Of a stretch of DNA of 64,000 nucleotides, positions 38,204-48,512 are shown piece after piece (position 1 is the first letter of the stretch; every line of letters starts with the position of its first letter). The stretch is from Diacronema lutheri (lineage: Eukaryota; Haptophyta; Pavlovophyceae; Pavlovales; Pavlovaceae). The notes beneath the pieces are model-generated. The model was given only the letters and a program-made list of their open reading frames with translations, searched no databases and was not told where the DNA came from. A program made the position numbers and the translations under genes. The stretch is from the NCBI GenBank assembly GCA_019448385.1, contig JAGTXO010000016.1, positions 372,001 through 436,000 of the forward strand, given 5' to 3'.

Positions 38204-38878
38204 ATGGGCGACCTCGTCCCGCCGGAGCGGTTCGGCGTGATCGAGACCGGGCTGTTCCGGTCCAACTACCCGATGGAGGTGAACTTCCGCTTCCTGCGCA
38301 CGCTCGGACTGCGCACGGCCGTCAATTTGACGCAGGAGCGGCTCGTCCGCTCGGCGCTGGCCTTCTTTGCCGAGCAGCGCATCACGCTCCGCCAACTGGG
38401 CGAGCAGTCGTCGGGTGGGATTGCGAGCGGCGTGGCGAGCGAGGAGCTGATCAAGCAGGCGCTCGAGATCGCGCTTGACGGCCGCAACTACCCACTCCTC
38501 CTTATGAGCTCATCGGGCAACCATGGCGTCGGCCTGATCGTCGGCTGCTTGCGCCGGCTGCAGCGTTGGTCGATCAGCTCCGCGCTCGACGAGTACCGCT
38601 CGTTTGCCGCGCCCGCAGCGCGGTACATGACGGAGCAGGCGATCGAGGTGTTCGATCTGCAACTTGTCGACGCGCCCAGCGACGTGCCTCCGTGGTACGC
38701 CAGCCTCACCGCCGCAGATGAGGCGGAGGAGGCATGGCACGCGGAGGCGTGCGCGAGGCTGCGCGAGGAGGGGCGGCCGATTCCCGCCTACCTCGAGCGC
38801 TTCTTTGGCGGGTACGGGCTGCTTGCAGCCGACGAGGCCGCGGCTCAGCGCGTCCTCAACGAATCGGACGACGACTGA
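38204..38878 (+). CDS. SIW14/OCA-type (PFA-DSP) phosphatase-like protein with degenerate active site (224 aa)
   Basis: Single exon. The protein opens with PPERFGVIETGLFRSNYPME and FLRTLGLRTAVNLTQE, the conserved start of plant/fungal atypical dual-specificity phosphatases (SIW14, OCA1, PFA-DSP). It later carries VGCLRRLQRWSISSALDEYR followed by FAAPAARYMTEQAIEVFD. The family's P-loop normally reads H-C-x-x-G-K-H-R-T-G. Here the aligned segment is LLMSSSGNHGVG: Ser102 sits where the catalytic Cys should be and Gly108 where the Arg should be. The fold is likely kept but Cys-dependent phosphatase activity should be absent, making it a pseudophosphatase. Inactive OCA paralogues are known in yeast. 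A C-terminal acidic tail ends NESDDD. Confidence 0.75.
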   Translation: MGDLVPPERFGVIETGLFRSNYPMEVNFRFLRTLGLRTAVNLTQERLVRSALAFFAEQRITLRQLGEQSSGGIASGVASEELIKQALEIALDGRNYPLLLMSSSGNHGVGLIVGCLRRLQRWSISSALDEYRSFAAPAARYMTEQAIEVFDLQLVDAPSDVPPWYASLTAADEAEEAWHAEACARLREEGRPIPAYLERFFGGYGLLAADEAAAQRVLNESDDD

Positions 38879-38974
38879 CCAGGCGCCACCATCTAACTAG
38901 CTTGCGCCGAAGCTAGTTTCGGCCACAATTTTGTCTCGCACGTCGTCGGCACCGTCGGCCCGCCCGTGCGGGCG

Positions 38975-39556
38975 TCAGTTCCGCGTCGTCATTGCAAAAT
39001 TCTTGGTGAGGAGCTTGCCGCCAAACCCGCGGCCGACCAGTTGGACGTTGCAGCGCGCCCTGCTCTCCATGCCAGCGAGCTCACCTTGCTCGGGAGGCAG
39101 CGGCGCGCACAACGCGCGGCCAACCAGGTCGCTCGAATCGCGTGTCGCGGCCTGCCCGTCTGCGTCCAGCCGCGCGGAGAGGACCAGCTGCCTCTGTGCC
39201 CACCACCGCGCGGGCTCGGCCGCGCCCTCGGGGGTGAGGTTGGCCGAGTTGAGCTCGAAGGTGAGCGGGAACTCGAGTGGCGGAGCGAGGCGTACGGCGG
39301 CGATCGGCGGCGGCTTGCCACGCGTGCCAGAGAGGACCGCGCGTGGCACATCGTCGCCGACGTTTGGGCGCGCCGTCAGGTAGAGCGCGGCGGACGCCGG
39401 CGCATCGAGGCCGTCGGCGACCGAGACCTGACCGCTCAAGATCGCAGAGCCCACCGCCGGCGACATTGGGAGCATCGTGAGTGCCACGGACGCGACAACC
39501 GGAGGAAGCCACGAGGGGATGACCGTAGCTCGAACCCATCCCGAGGCGCGGACCAT
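38975..39556 (-). CDS. Membrane-anchored protein with CcmI-like C-terminal domain (193 aa)
   Basis: Single exon from the ATG at 39556. An N-terminal hydrophobic segment (VIPSWLPPVVASVALTMLPM) is followed by a beta-rich domain: ILSGQVSVADGLDAPASAAL, YLTARP, then PPPIAAVRLAPPLEFPLTFE, LNSANLTPEG and QRQLVLSARLDADGQAA. The order 'G.V.l......a.Lyv.AR......P.Aa.R......P..F.L.....m......l.v.ARld..G.a' matches the C-terminal periplasmic domain of CcmI/CcmH-type cytochrome c maturation factors. Their TPR portion is absent here. A role in a membrane-bounded compartment such as the plastid is inference. It starts 39 bp from the FKBP gene, divergently. Confidence 0.5.
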   Translation of the reverse strand: MVRASGWVRATVIPSWLPPVVASVALTMLPMSPAVGSAILSGQVSVADGLDAPASAALYLTARPNVGDDVPRAVLSGTRGKPPPIAAVRLAPPLEFPLTFELNSANLTPEGAAEPARWWAQRQLVLSARLDADGQAATRDSSDLVGRALCAPLPPEQGELAGMESRARCNVQLVGRGFGGKLLTKNFAMTTRN

Positions 39557-39595
39557 CGTGCGAAACGGAAAGACCACCTGGTCAACCGAGCGGCG
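39557..39595. promoter_or_regulatory. 39-bp spacer between divergent CcmI-like and FKBP starts
   Basis: Shortest but one of the head-to-head spacers in the window. It has no TATA box; transcription start sites must lie inside it or inside the opposite coding region. Confidence 0.4.
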
Positions 39596-40015
39596 ATGGC
39601 CAATGTCTTCCCCGACTCCGGCTCGGTACTCGAGAAGGTCGAACTGCAGCCAGGCCTGACCAAGGAGATCGTGCGCCGCGGAGAGGCCAGCGGCGCCTCA
39701 CCGACCGTCGGCGCGGAGGTGCGTTGCCACTATACGGGCAAGCTCCTCACGGGTGAGCAATTCGACTCGTCGCGCTCGCGCGGCAAGCCCTTCGTGTTCA
39801 AGATCGGCGTCGGGATGGTCATCCGCGGCTGGGATGTGGGGATCGCATCGATGCTGCCGGGTGAGCGCGCGATTCTTACGTGCAGCCCCGACTTTGGGTA
39901 CGGCGCCGCCGGGGCAGGCGGCGTGATCCCGCCCAATGCGACGCTCGCGTTCGACGTCGAGCTGCTCGCGCCGGGCGCGGGTGGCGGTTCCAGTTCGTGG
40001 TGCACGATCGCCTGA
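39596..40015 (+). CDS. FKBP-type peptidyl-prolyl cis-trans isomerase (139 aa)
   Basis: Single exon. A complete FKBP domain spans residues about 20-128: VGAEVRCHYTGKLLTGEQFD, FDSSRSRGKPFVFKIGVGMV, IRGWDVGIASMLPGERAILT, PDFGYGAAGAGGVIPPNATL and AFDVELL. These match the FK506-binding pocket signature (Y, F, D, V-I, W, Y) and the 'YG..G...IPPNA.L.FDVEL' closing motif. It isomerises Xaa-Pro bonds. No leader peptide is visible, so a cytosolic/nuclear FKBP12-like enzyme is likely. It ends with Gly/Ser residues and WCTIA, a possible C-terminal CaaX-like ending (C-T-I-A) whose prenylation is speculative. Confidence 0.88.
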   Translation: MANVFPDSGSVLEKVELQPGLTKEIVRRGEASGASPTVGAEVRCHYTGKLLTGEQFDSSRSRGKPFVFKIGVGMVIRGWDVGIASMLPGERAILTCSPDFGYGAAGAGGVIPPNATLAFDVELLAPGAGGGSSSWCTIA

Positions 40016-40194
40016 GCTGGGGTCACAGCCCGGCTTGCCCGTTGTGCGCGGAGAACTGTGCGCACCTGCTGCGTTCACTGTCGACGCGTCGCAACTGGCG
40101 ACCTGTGATCCTTCGTACTTCCCGTTTTCGCCGTCGCACGCGCACTACGACCGCCGAACGCAAGCCTCGCCCCGCCGCCGCGGCCCGCGCCAGC

Positions 40195-41714
40195 TCAGCG
40201 CGCGAGCGGCAGCCACGCGTAGCTCGCATAAAAAAGCGCCCAGCAGCGCATGTAAAAAGCGTACACCTCGTCCGGCATGTCCACGCGCACCGTCGCCGCG
40301 CGCGCGCGCAGCCAGCCGGCAAACGCGAGCGCGATGATGCTGCCCGCGATGCGGCGCAGCGCCGTGAGCGCAGCCGTGCCGCCCGCGCCGGCGGACGCGA
40401 AGGCGCCCGCCGCGCCGCCCGCCGCGGCGAGGCCTGAGACCGCCGCCGCGCCGAGCGCGAGCGCGACGGCGGCGTACGCAAGCTGCAGGAGTGCGGTCGC
40501 GACGGCGAACACGCGCGCGCGCCCGAAGCGGAGTGAGTACGTGGCCGTGCCCACCGCGCGGTCGCCCGCAACGTCCGGGATGTCCTTGAGCAGCGCGATC
40601 ACCACGCCGAACAGCAGGAAGAACGCCGTCGCGCACCCGCAGCGGAACGCCGCGGCGGCTGCCGCGGCGGACGACGACGGCGCGCCGAGGCCATAAACGA
40701 CGGAAGCAGCATGCGCGAAAAAGCCCCAATTAACGAGTGCGCCGCGCACGCTCGTGATGCACAGCGACGCGAGCAGCGGGAAGCGCTTGAGTCGGAGCGG
40801 CGGCATCGAGTAGGCCGTGCCGAGCAGCGTCGAGCCCAGGAGCGTCGCCTTGAGCGGCGCGGACGCGAGGGGCGTCGCGGGCGCAAAGCCGAGGGCGAGG
40901 CCGACGACGAGGCAGGCAACGCAGATCGCGATGCCCTGCTCGCGCGAGAACTCGCCCTTGGCGAGCGGCAGATAGGGCTTGTTGATCTTGTCCGCGCTGA
41001 TGTCGAGCACCTGCGCCCGCGTGTCGCGCGCGCGCGCGCGCGCGACACGCGCATCGCGGCCATATCGCGCGCGCACATCGCGGCCGCAGCCGTTGATGGC
41101 GGCGGCGCGCAGCGTTGGCGCAACGCCCAATGAGAGGTGGGCGAATGCGCACAGTGGCGCGCGCGCGCGCCATCGCGCCGCGTTCGCTTGCCTGATTGAG
41201 GCCAACAATATACACCTGCGAGTGCGCGGGGTGCGGACGCGCATCAGCACGGCGCATCAGGCGCGCTCGGCGCGTGGTGCGCCCACGCCGCGCCGCGCCG
41301 CGCGCCGCGCGCCGCGCCGCGCCGCACGTTGATCAGAAGCGACGGCGCGAGGACAAAGGCGATGGACCGGCCGAGCGCGCTCCACGGGAGCGGGACGCCG
41401 GCGGGCGCGGCGAAGAGGTGGAGCGCAGGGATCGACATCGCCGAGCCGATCAGCGTGTGCGGCCGCGTGAAGTTCCACAGCGCCTCGGCGGCGCGCGCGG
41501 CGCGCGCGAGACGCGCTGGCCGCTCGACGGCGCCGCCCTCGCCATCGCGCGCGCGCTCCGCCGGCGCGGGGCCAACGGTGGGCACGGCGGTCCAAGCGGC
41601 GCGCGTGCGCCATCGCGCCGCGTGCCGCACGTGCGGCGCGGTGCAGCGCGCCGCGCCCTGCGCGCTCGCCGCGAGAAGAGCGCAGAGCCCGAGCGCTCGC
41701 GGAGCCGCACGCAT
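40195..41714 (-). CDS. UbiA prenyltransferase, homogentisate phytyl/solanesyl-transferase-like (about 408 aa)
   Basis: Exons 41714-41328, 41215-41192 (24 nt) and 41010-40195; 409 codons. A secretory-like leader (MRAAPRALGLCALLAASAQG) and an Arg/Ala-rich stretch precede the UbiA domain. Aspartate motif 1 is NQVLDISADKINKPYLPLAKG (N136, D140, D144) and motif 2 is ALLKDIPDVAGDRAVG. Signature WNFTRPHTLIGSAMSIPALH and LLINVYIVGLNQ match homogentisate prenyltransferases, which condense homogentisate with phytyl or solanesyl diphosphate for tocopherol and plastoquinone in plastids. Eight to nine membrane helices are visible. Exon 2 encodes only VYIVGLNQ, and the second intron starts GCAAGC after CAG (GC-AG). 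The phytyl versus solanesyl choice is not determinable by eye. Confidence 0.85.
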
Positions 41715-41817
41715 CTCGTTTTAACGCGTATGGCGGACGGAGCGAGCCCCAGTGTGGCGTGAGCGCGACACCTGTCCCCTTTGAGGGTACGTCCCCAATA
41801 TTGAATTTTGAACTCTG
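41715..41817. promoter_or_regulatory. 103-bp spacer between divergent prenyltransferase and pyruvate carboxylase starts
   Basis: Contains the only clearly AT-rich stretch among the short spacers (CCAATATTGAATTTTGAAC just before the carboxylase ATG), including a CCAAT-like string. It may serve two plastid-protein genes. Confidence 0.4.
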
Positions 41818-44800
41818 ATGAATTCGTCAGCCTGTATCAGCACGACCTCGTGGATGAGGATGGGCGCGACAGGAGTGGGGGTGCTCGCGGTGCTGCTCGG
41901 CGCCGCGCTCGGCGCGCCGAGGGCCTCCGCCCTCGCGGCGGTCGGCCGCCTGCCGGTCGCGCGCGCTCCGCCGCGCGCCATGGCGGCGGCGCCGCGCGGG
42001 GCGCGCGCGCCGACCACGGCCGCGCGCGTCGCGGCCGCGCGGCGCCGCGCGGCGCCGCGCATGGTCGCGGTGGAGACGCCACCCGGCGGGATCACGCCAT
42101 CGGACCCGTCGAAGCCGCCATTCGACACTGTCCTCGTTGCCAACCGCGGCGAGATCGCCATCCGCATCTGCCGCGCGGTGCACGAGCTCGGCGGGCGCGC
42201 CATCGCCATCTATTCGCGCGAGGACGCGTACGCGAAGCACAGGCGGACGGCGGACGCGGCCTACCTGCTCAACCCGGAGGGCTCGGGGCTCTCGCCCGTC
42301 GGCTCGTACCTAGACATCCCTCGCATCGTCGCCGCCGCCAAGGAGATGGGCGCTCAGGCGATCCACCCGGGCTACGGCTTCCTGTCCGAGAATGCCAAGT
42401 TTGCGCAGGCGTGCGCCGACAACGGGCTCGTCTTCATCGGGCCGACGCCACAGACGATCCAGGAGTTTGGGTCGAAGACCGACGCGCGCAAAATGGCCAT
42501 CGAGGCCGGCCTGCCCGTCATCCCCGGCTCCGCCGCGCTCGCGGACGTCGGCGAGGCGGTCGCGTTTGCCGAGGAAGTGGGCTTTCCGTTGATGGTGAAG
42601 GCGACGATGGGCGGCGGCGGCAAAGGTATGCGGATCGTGCGGGACATGGCGCAGCTGAAGGCCGGCGTGCCCGCCGCCATCTCCGAGGCCCTCGCCGCCT
42701 TTGGCGATGGCACCGTCTTCCTCGAGCGGTACATCGAGCGGCCGCGGCACGTCGAGGTTCAGGTCCTCGGCGACGGCACGGGCGACGTCGTGCACCTTTA
42801 CGAGCGCGACTGCTCGGTGCAGCGGCGGCACCAGAAGGTGGTCGAGATCGCGCCCGCCCTTGGCCTGAGCGACGAGTTGCGCCACGCGCTCTACGCCGAC
42901 GCGGTCAAGATTGCAAAGGCGACCAAGTACCGCGCGGCAGGCACGGTCGAATTCCTCGTCGATCAGAAGGGCCGCCATTACTTTATCGAGGTCAACCCGC
43001 GTACGCGCGCGCGGCGCGTCACCGCTCGGCCCACGCGCCGCGCCGCCATGCGCGCCGCGCGCCGCGCGCGTGGGTCGGGCGTGACGCGCTCGTGCGCGCG
43101 CGTCGTCGCCGTCGTCGTCGCCCGTCGACTGCGTCCGGCTCTGCCCGCGCCGCGCCGGTGGCGTTGGCGGCCTCGTGTCGCCCGCCGGCCGGCGGGAGCG
43201 CAGGCATCCAGGTGGAGCACACGATCACGGAGGAGGTGACGGGCATCGACTTGGTGCAGGCGCAGATCCGAATCGCCGCCGGCGCGACATTGCGTGACCT
43301 CGGCATCTCGCAGGAGCGCATCATGCTGCGAGGCGTCGCGATCCAGTGCCGCATTACGACCGAGGACCCGTGCGACAACTTCCGCCCGGACACGGGCACG
43401 ATCACCATGTACCGCTCGTCGGCCGGTCCGGGGATCCGGCTGGACGGCGTAGGCTACACCGGACTCACCATCTCGCCACATTACGACTCGCTGCTGACTA
43501 AGGTGACGGCGCGGGCGGACTCGTGGGGGGCGGCCGTCTCGCGGATGCGCCGTGCGCTGCAGGAGTTCACGATCGACGGTGTGCAGACCAACATCCCCTT
43601 CTTGCTCGCGATGATGACCGACGAGCTCTTCATCTCGGGCAACGTGGACACGTCGTACATCGAGCAGCGCGGGCCGAGCCTCCTCGAGCGCGCAAAGCTC
43701 GGCGGGCCGGCGGAGACGAGCGGCACGGCGATCAAGGCGTCCGACCAGACGGACCTCATCGCAAAGTACCTCGCGCACGTCGCGGTGAACGGCCAGCCAA
43801 AGTCGCTCGGCGCGCACCCGGGCGTGCGCGCCTCCGTCCGCGCCGTCCCGCCGCCCAAGCTGCCCGACATGCTGCGAGCGGAAAGCGCGCCTGCGGGCTG
43901 GCGGCAGGTGCTCCTGCGCGAGGGGCCCGCCGGTTTTGCGCGCGCCGTGCGCGCGCACAAGGGGCTGCTGCTCACGGACACGACGTGGCGCGACGCGCAC
44001 CAATCGCTGCTCGCGACGCGTATGCGCACGTGCGACATTTTAAAGGCGGCGCCCGCCACGGACGTTGCGCTGCGTAACGCCTTCTCGCTCGAGATGTGGG
44101 GCGGCGCAACGTACGACGTCTCGATGCGCTTCTTGCGCGAGGACCCGTGGGACCGGCTGCGCGCGCTGCGCGCGGCGGCGCCGAGTGTGCCGTTTCAAAT
44201 GTTGTTACGCGGCGCCAACGCCGTCGGGTACACCTCCTACCCGGACAATGTGGTCAAAAAGTTCTGCAAGCTCGCCGTGAAGGACGGGATCGACGTGTTC
44301 CGCATCTTCGACTCGCTCAACTACCTCGAAAACATGAAGCTCGGCATCGACGCGGTCGGCGAGGCGGGCGGTGTAATTGAGGCGACCCTCTGCTACACGG
44401 GCGACCTGTGCGACCCGACCAAGCGAAAGTGGGCGCCGCGGGAGGGAAGGAAGGGGAGGGAGGGGGGAGGAGGGGGGAGGGGGGGGGCTATGCCACCGCG
44501 CGCGGAAGCCGCGGCGCCGCCGCGCCGCCGCGCCGCCGCGCCGCCGCGCGCGCCTCGACCCTTCCGCCCTATTTCCCTACCGCTCTGTTACTGTCTGTTA
44601 CCCGCGTCTCAGATACTCGCTCGAATATTACCTCAACTATGCACGCGAGCTCGTCGCGCTCGGCGTGCACATGCTCGCCGTGAAGGACATGGCGGGCCTG
44701 CTCAAGCCGGCGGCGGCGCAGATGCTCGTCAGCGCGTTGCGCGCGGAGTTCCCCGACCTGCCGATCCACGTGCACACGCACGACACGGCGGGGACGGGCG

Positions 44801-46060
44801 TCGCGTCGATGCTCGCCGCGGCGCACGCGGGCGCGGACGTGGTCGACTGCGCGATCGACGGCCTCTCCGGGATGACGAGCCAGCCGAGCATGGGCGCGCT
44901 CATCGGCGCGACGGCGGGCACGGCGCTCGACACGGGCATCTCGCTGAGGCACACGGAGGGCTTGAACGAGTACTGGGAGCAGGTTCGTCAAATGTACGCG
45001 CCCTTCGAGTCCGGCCAGCTGTCCGGCTCGGCGGACGTCTATTTGAACGAGATTCCGGGCGGGCAGTACACAAACCTCCTCTTCCAGACGCGCCAGCTCG
45101 GCCTTGCCGGCCGCTGGTCGCAGGTGAAACGCGCGTACACGCAGGCCAACCTGCTGCTCGGCGATGTGATCAAGGTGACGCCCTCGTCTAAGGTCGTTGG
45201 CGACCTTGCAAACTTTATGGTGGCGAACAACCTGCGGCCCGACGAGCTCGTCGAGCGAGCTGCCGACCTGGACTTCCCGGACTCTGTCCTGCAGTGCGCG
45301 CACGCGCGCGCGAGCGGGCGCGGCTCGGGGCCGGAGCGGGCGCGGCTCGGGGCCGGAGCGGGCGCGGCTCGGGGCTGGAGCGGGCGCGGCTCGGGGCCGG
45401 AGCGGGCGCGGCTCGGGGCCGGAGCGGGCGCGGCTCGGGGCCGGAGCGGGCGCGCCGCGTGGACGGGGCGGCGGGCGTGACGCTCGGCGTTGCGTGCGTG
45501 TCGCGCATTCCGCCCAACGCCCGCTGTATCGCGCCGCCCCGCCAACCGTTCCCCCCCCCCCCCCCCTCCCCCTTCCCTCCTTCTCCCCCGCCCCTCTCCC
45601 CCGCCCCCCGCCCCCCGCCCAACGTGCGTGCGTCCGGTGGCGTGTCCGGTGGCGTGTCCGCGGTGGCGTGTCGGCGTCAGGTACCTCCGAGGCGAGATCG
45701 GCACACCGCCAGGCGGCTTCCCCGAGCCGCTGCGCACGCGCGCGCTCAAGGGTGCGCGGTCGATCGTCGGCCGCCCCGGCGCGTCGCTCCCGCCCTTCGA
45801 CTTCGACGCCGCGGCGAAGTACCTCGCGGCGCGCTTCAACACGGCCGTCATCTCCGAGGAGGACGTCGTGAGCCACGCGCTCTACCCGACGGTCTTTGAC
45901 GACTTCCTCAACCACCAGGTGCGCACGCAGGCGCGCGCGTGCTCGCGGCGGAGCCCCCCCCCCCCCCCTGCGCCTCCGCCTTCGCCCGCCTCCCTCCACC
46001 CTGTCTTCTCCACCCCGAATACACACCCACCAATCCACCCCGCACACCCACACAATCCTT

Positions 46061-46092
<32 letters not shown>

Positions 46093-48298
46093 ACCCCCAC
46101 CCCCACCCCACCCCCCCCCCCCCTCCCCACTTCCTTTCAAATTCACTTTTTCTTTTCTCCCTCATTCCTTCCTTTTCCCTTTTTTTTTTAATTTTCCCCC
46201 GCTTCTCTTTGCATTTTAGCTCAAATACGGCAACGTGTCGCTCATCCCAACTTCCGCTTTCCTCCATTCCCTCGAGCTTGGCGAGGCGGTGCAGTTCATC
46301 GACAATGCGGGCAAGGAGAGCGAAGTGAAGATGCTCGGTGCGTTGCAGCCCCCGCCTCCCCACCTGATCCCCACCCCTTCCACATCAATGCGTTGCAGCT
46401 ACCCCCAATCCCAACATCCCCCTCCCCCCCCCTCTCCCCCTCCCATGCTGAGCGCAATGGCACCCGAGCATGGCTCGCGCTTCCCGCCCTGTGTGGCAAT
46501 ACGCACGGCCGTTACAAGCGTTGATCGCCCGCCACGTGCCGCGCTGGCCGCGCCGCGCCTCGCCTCGTCCTCGCCAGGCGTCACGCCGCCGCTCGCCAAC
46601 GGCATCTGCTCGGTGCTCCTCGAGATCAACGGCGAGCCGCGCATCGTCTCGGTGCGCGACAGCAAGGTGCGATGCGCCGCCATTGCTGCGCTCCGCTTTG
46701 GCGCGTGCTGCCGCCGCCATTGCTGCGCTGCCGCTTTGGCGCGTGCTGCCGCCGCCATTGCTGCGCTGCCGCTTTGGCGCGTGCTGCCGCCGCCATTGCT
46801 GCGCTCCGCTTTGGCGCGTGCTGCGCGCTGCCGTGCGGCCATGCCCCCGCAGTTGCGGCAGCGGCTAGCCAGCCCTCCCCCTGGGTGCATGCTGCTGCCG
46901 CCATCGCTCCTCGCAGTTGCGGCTAGCCCTCCCCCTGGGTGCATGCTGCTGCCGCCATCGCTCCTCGCAGTTGCGGCTAGCCCTCCCCCTGGGTGCATGC
47001 TGCTGCCGCCATCGCTCCTCGCAGTTGCGGCTAGCCCTCCCCCTGGGTGCATGCTGCTGCCGCCATCGCTCCTCGCAGTTGCGGCTAGCCCTCCCCCTGG
47101 GTGCATGCTGCTGCCGCCATCGCTCCTCGCAGTTGCGGCCAGCCCTCCCCCTGGGTGCATGCTGCTGCCGCCATGGCTCCTCGCAGTTGCGGCTAGCCCT
47201 CTCCCTGGGTGCATGCTGCTGCCGCCATCGCTCCTCGCAGTTGCGGCTAGCCCTCCCCCTGGGTGCATGCTGCTGCCGCCATCGCTCCTCGCAGTTGCGG
47301 CCAGCCCTCCCCCTGGGTGCATGCTGCTGCCGCCATGGCTCCTCGCAGTTGCGGCTAGCCCTCCCCCTGGATGCATGCTGCTGCCGCCATGGCTCCTCGC
47401 AGTTGCGGCCAGCCCTCCCCATGGGTGCATGCTGCTGCCGCCATCGCTCCTCGCAGTTGCGGCTAGCCCTCCCCCTTGGTGCATGCTGCTGCCGCCATGG
47501 CTCCTCGCAGTTGCGGCTAGCCCTCCCCCTGGGTGCATGCTGCTGCCGCCATCTCTCCTCGCAGTTGCGGCCAGCCCTCCCCCTGGGTGCATGCTGCTGC
47601 CGCCATCTCTCCTCGCAGTTGCGGCCAGCCCTCTCCCTGGGTGCATGCTGCTGCCGCCATCTCTCCTCGCAGTTGCGGCCAGCCCTCCCCCTGGGTGCAT
47701 GCTGCTGCCGCCATCGCTCCTCGCAGTTGCGGCTGCGGCCATTGCGCGCAGCGCGCCGTGCCCCCCCCCCCCCCCCCCCCCAGCGCGCAGGCGAACGGCC
47801 CGACGCGCTCACGCGTGCCCGCGCCGCCCTCCGCGCCGTTCGCCGCCCGGCCGCGCGCACCGCCGCCACGGCCCCGTGCGCAGCTCGCCCCGAAATCGGG
47901 CACGAAGGGCGAGAAGGCGGACCCGATTGACGACGGTTCGGTCGGCTCGCCGCTGTCCGGCGTCGTCGTCGCGCTCAAGGTGGACAAGGGGGACACCGTT
48001 GAGAAAGGGCAGCCCATTGCCGTCATGTCGGTACGCGCAGGCAAGGCTGCGCTGGCGCGCGGCCGGCGCCGCGCGCTGCGGCGCGCGGCGCGCGGCGTTC
48101 ACTGTTGCGTCCCCACGCGCGCGCGCGCGCCGTCGGGCACTGCTGCACCAGGCGATGAAGATGGAGACGACTGTGACTGCGCCCATCACGGGCGTGGTGG
48201 AGCGCCTCGCCGTGAGCGCCGGCGCGTCGATCGAAGTGGGCGACCTGATCGTGTACATCAAGGGCGGCGCCGACTTCATAGCGTCCAAGCAAAATTAG
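41818..48298 (+). CDS. Pyruvate carboxylase, probably plastid-targeted (about 1,275 aa)
   Basis: Exons: 41818-43000, 43204-44428, 44613-45293, 45681-45918, 46220-46337, 46578-46666, 47884-48030, 48152-48298; exactly 1,276 codons. The enzyme makes oxaloacetate from pyruvate, bicarbonate and ATP. Domains in order: biotin carboxylase (about 102-545; [23 protein letters not shown]-grasp [25 protein letters not shown]), carboxyltransferase (about 620-940; [29 protein letters not shown] with the carboxylated Lys) and the biotin carrier (about 1190-1275; [14 protein letters not shown], Lys biotinylated). About 100 residues precede the enzyme core and include a signal-like segment ([20 protein letters not shown]) and an Ala/Arg-rich stretch. 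Intron 6 (46667-47883) is mostly a 54-bp minisatellite. The start may instead be one of the Met codons at residues 13 or 15. Confidence 0.92.
46682..46840. repeat. About 38-bp tandem repeat in pyruvate carboxylase intron 6
   Basis: Four imperfect copies of a unit containing CGCTTTGGCGCGTGCTGCCG then CCGCCATTGCTGCGCT, directly upstream of the larger minisatellite. Confidence 0.8.
46868..47735. repeat. 54-bp minisatellite, 16 copies, in pyruvate carboxylase intron 6
   Basis: Sixteen head-to-tail units of 54 bp (AGCCCTCCCCCTGGGTGCAT...CGCTCCTCGCAGTTGCGGCT). A few point variants recur: TGG for TCG, CTCTCC for CTCCCC, CCAT and TTGG variants, and TCTCTCC in the last units. Every unit contains TCGCTCCTCGCAG or a close variant, a 3'-splice-site-like string. 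In one + frame the array is open and reads [18 protein letters not shown] repeated, but spliced pyruvate carboxylase does not include it. Confidence 0.93.
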
Positions 48299-48512
48299 CA
48301 GGTGGTGGATGTGAAAGGTGCAATTTCCTTTCCGCCTCGCCGTAGGAAACGACAGCCCCGAGGGCCGGTGAGTCTCGCGCTGCCACGGCAAGTCGTGCGA
48401 GCCGAGAGGCCGGCAGACGGCAGTGGCAGGCCGCCGGTCGGCCGCCTCATTTGAAAGTTGCATCCAAAACGGAGGGACAAAATGGTGATGGAGCGGCGAC
48501 GAAACGTGTGAA

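Noticed and set aside
40980-41060. Perfect CG dinucleotide palindromes such as runs of GCGCGC
   Set aside because: Such runs are scattered through the whole window as a composition effect and show no consistent position relative to genes.
46235-48298. 687-codon open frame on the + strand covering the 54-bp minisatellite
   Set aside because: Family alignment shows exons 5, 6 and 8 of pyruvate carboxylase plus introns. Exon 7 lies in another frame, and the array has no place in the enzyme. The frame is open because the repeat unit is 54 bp and GC-rich.
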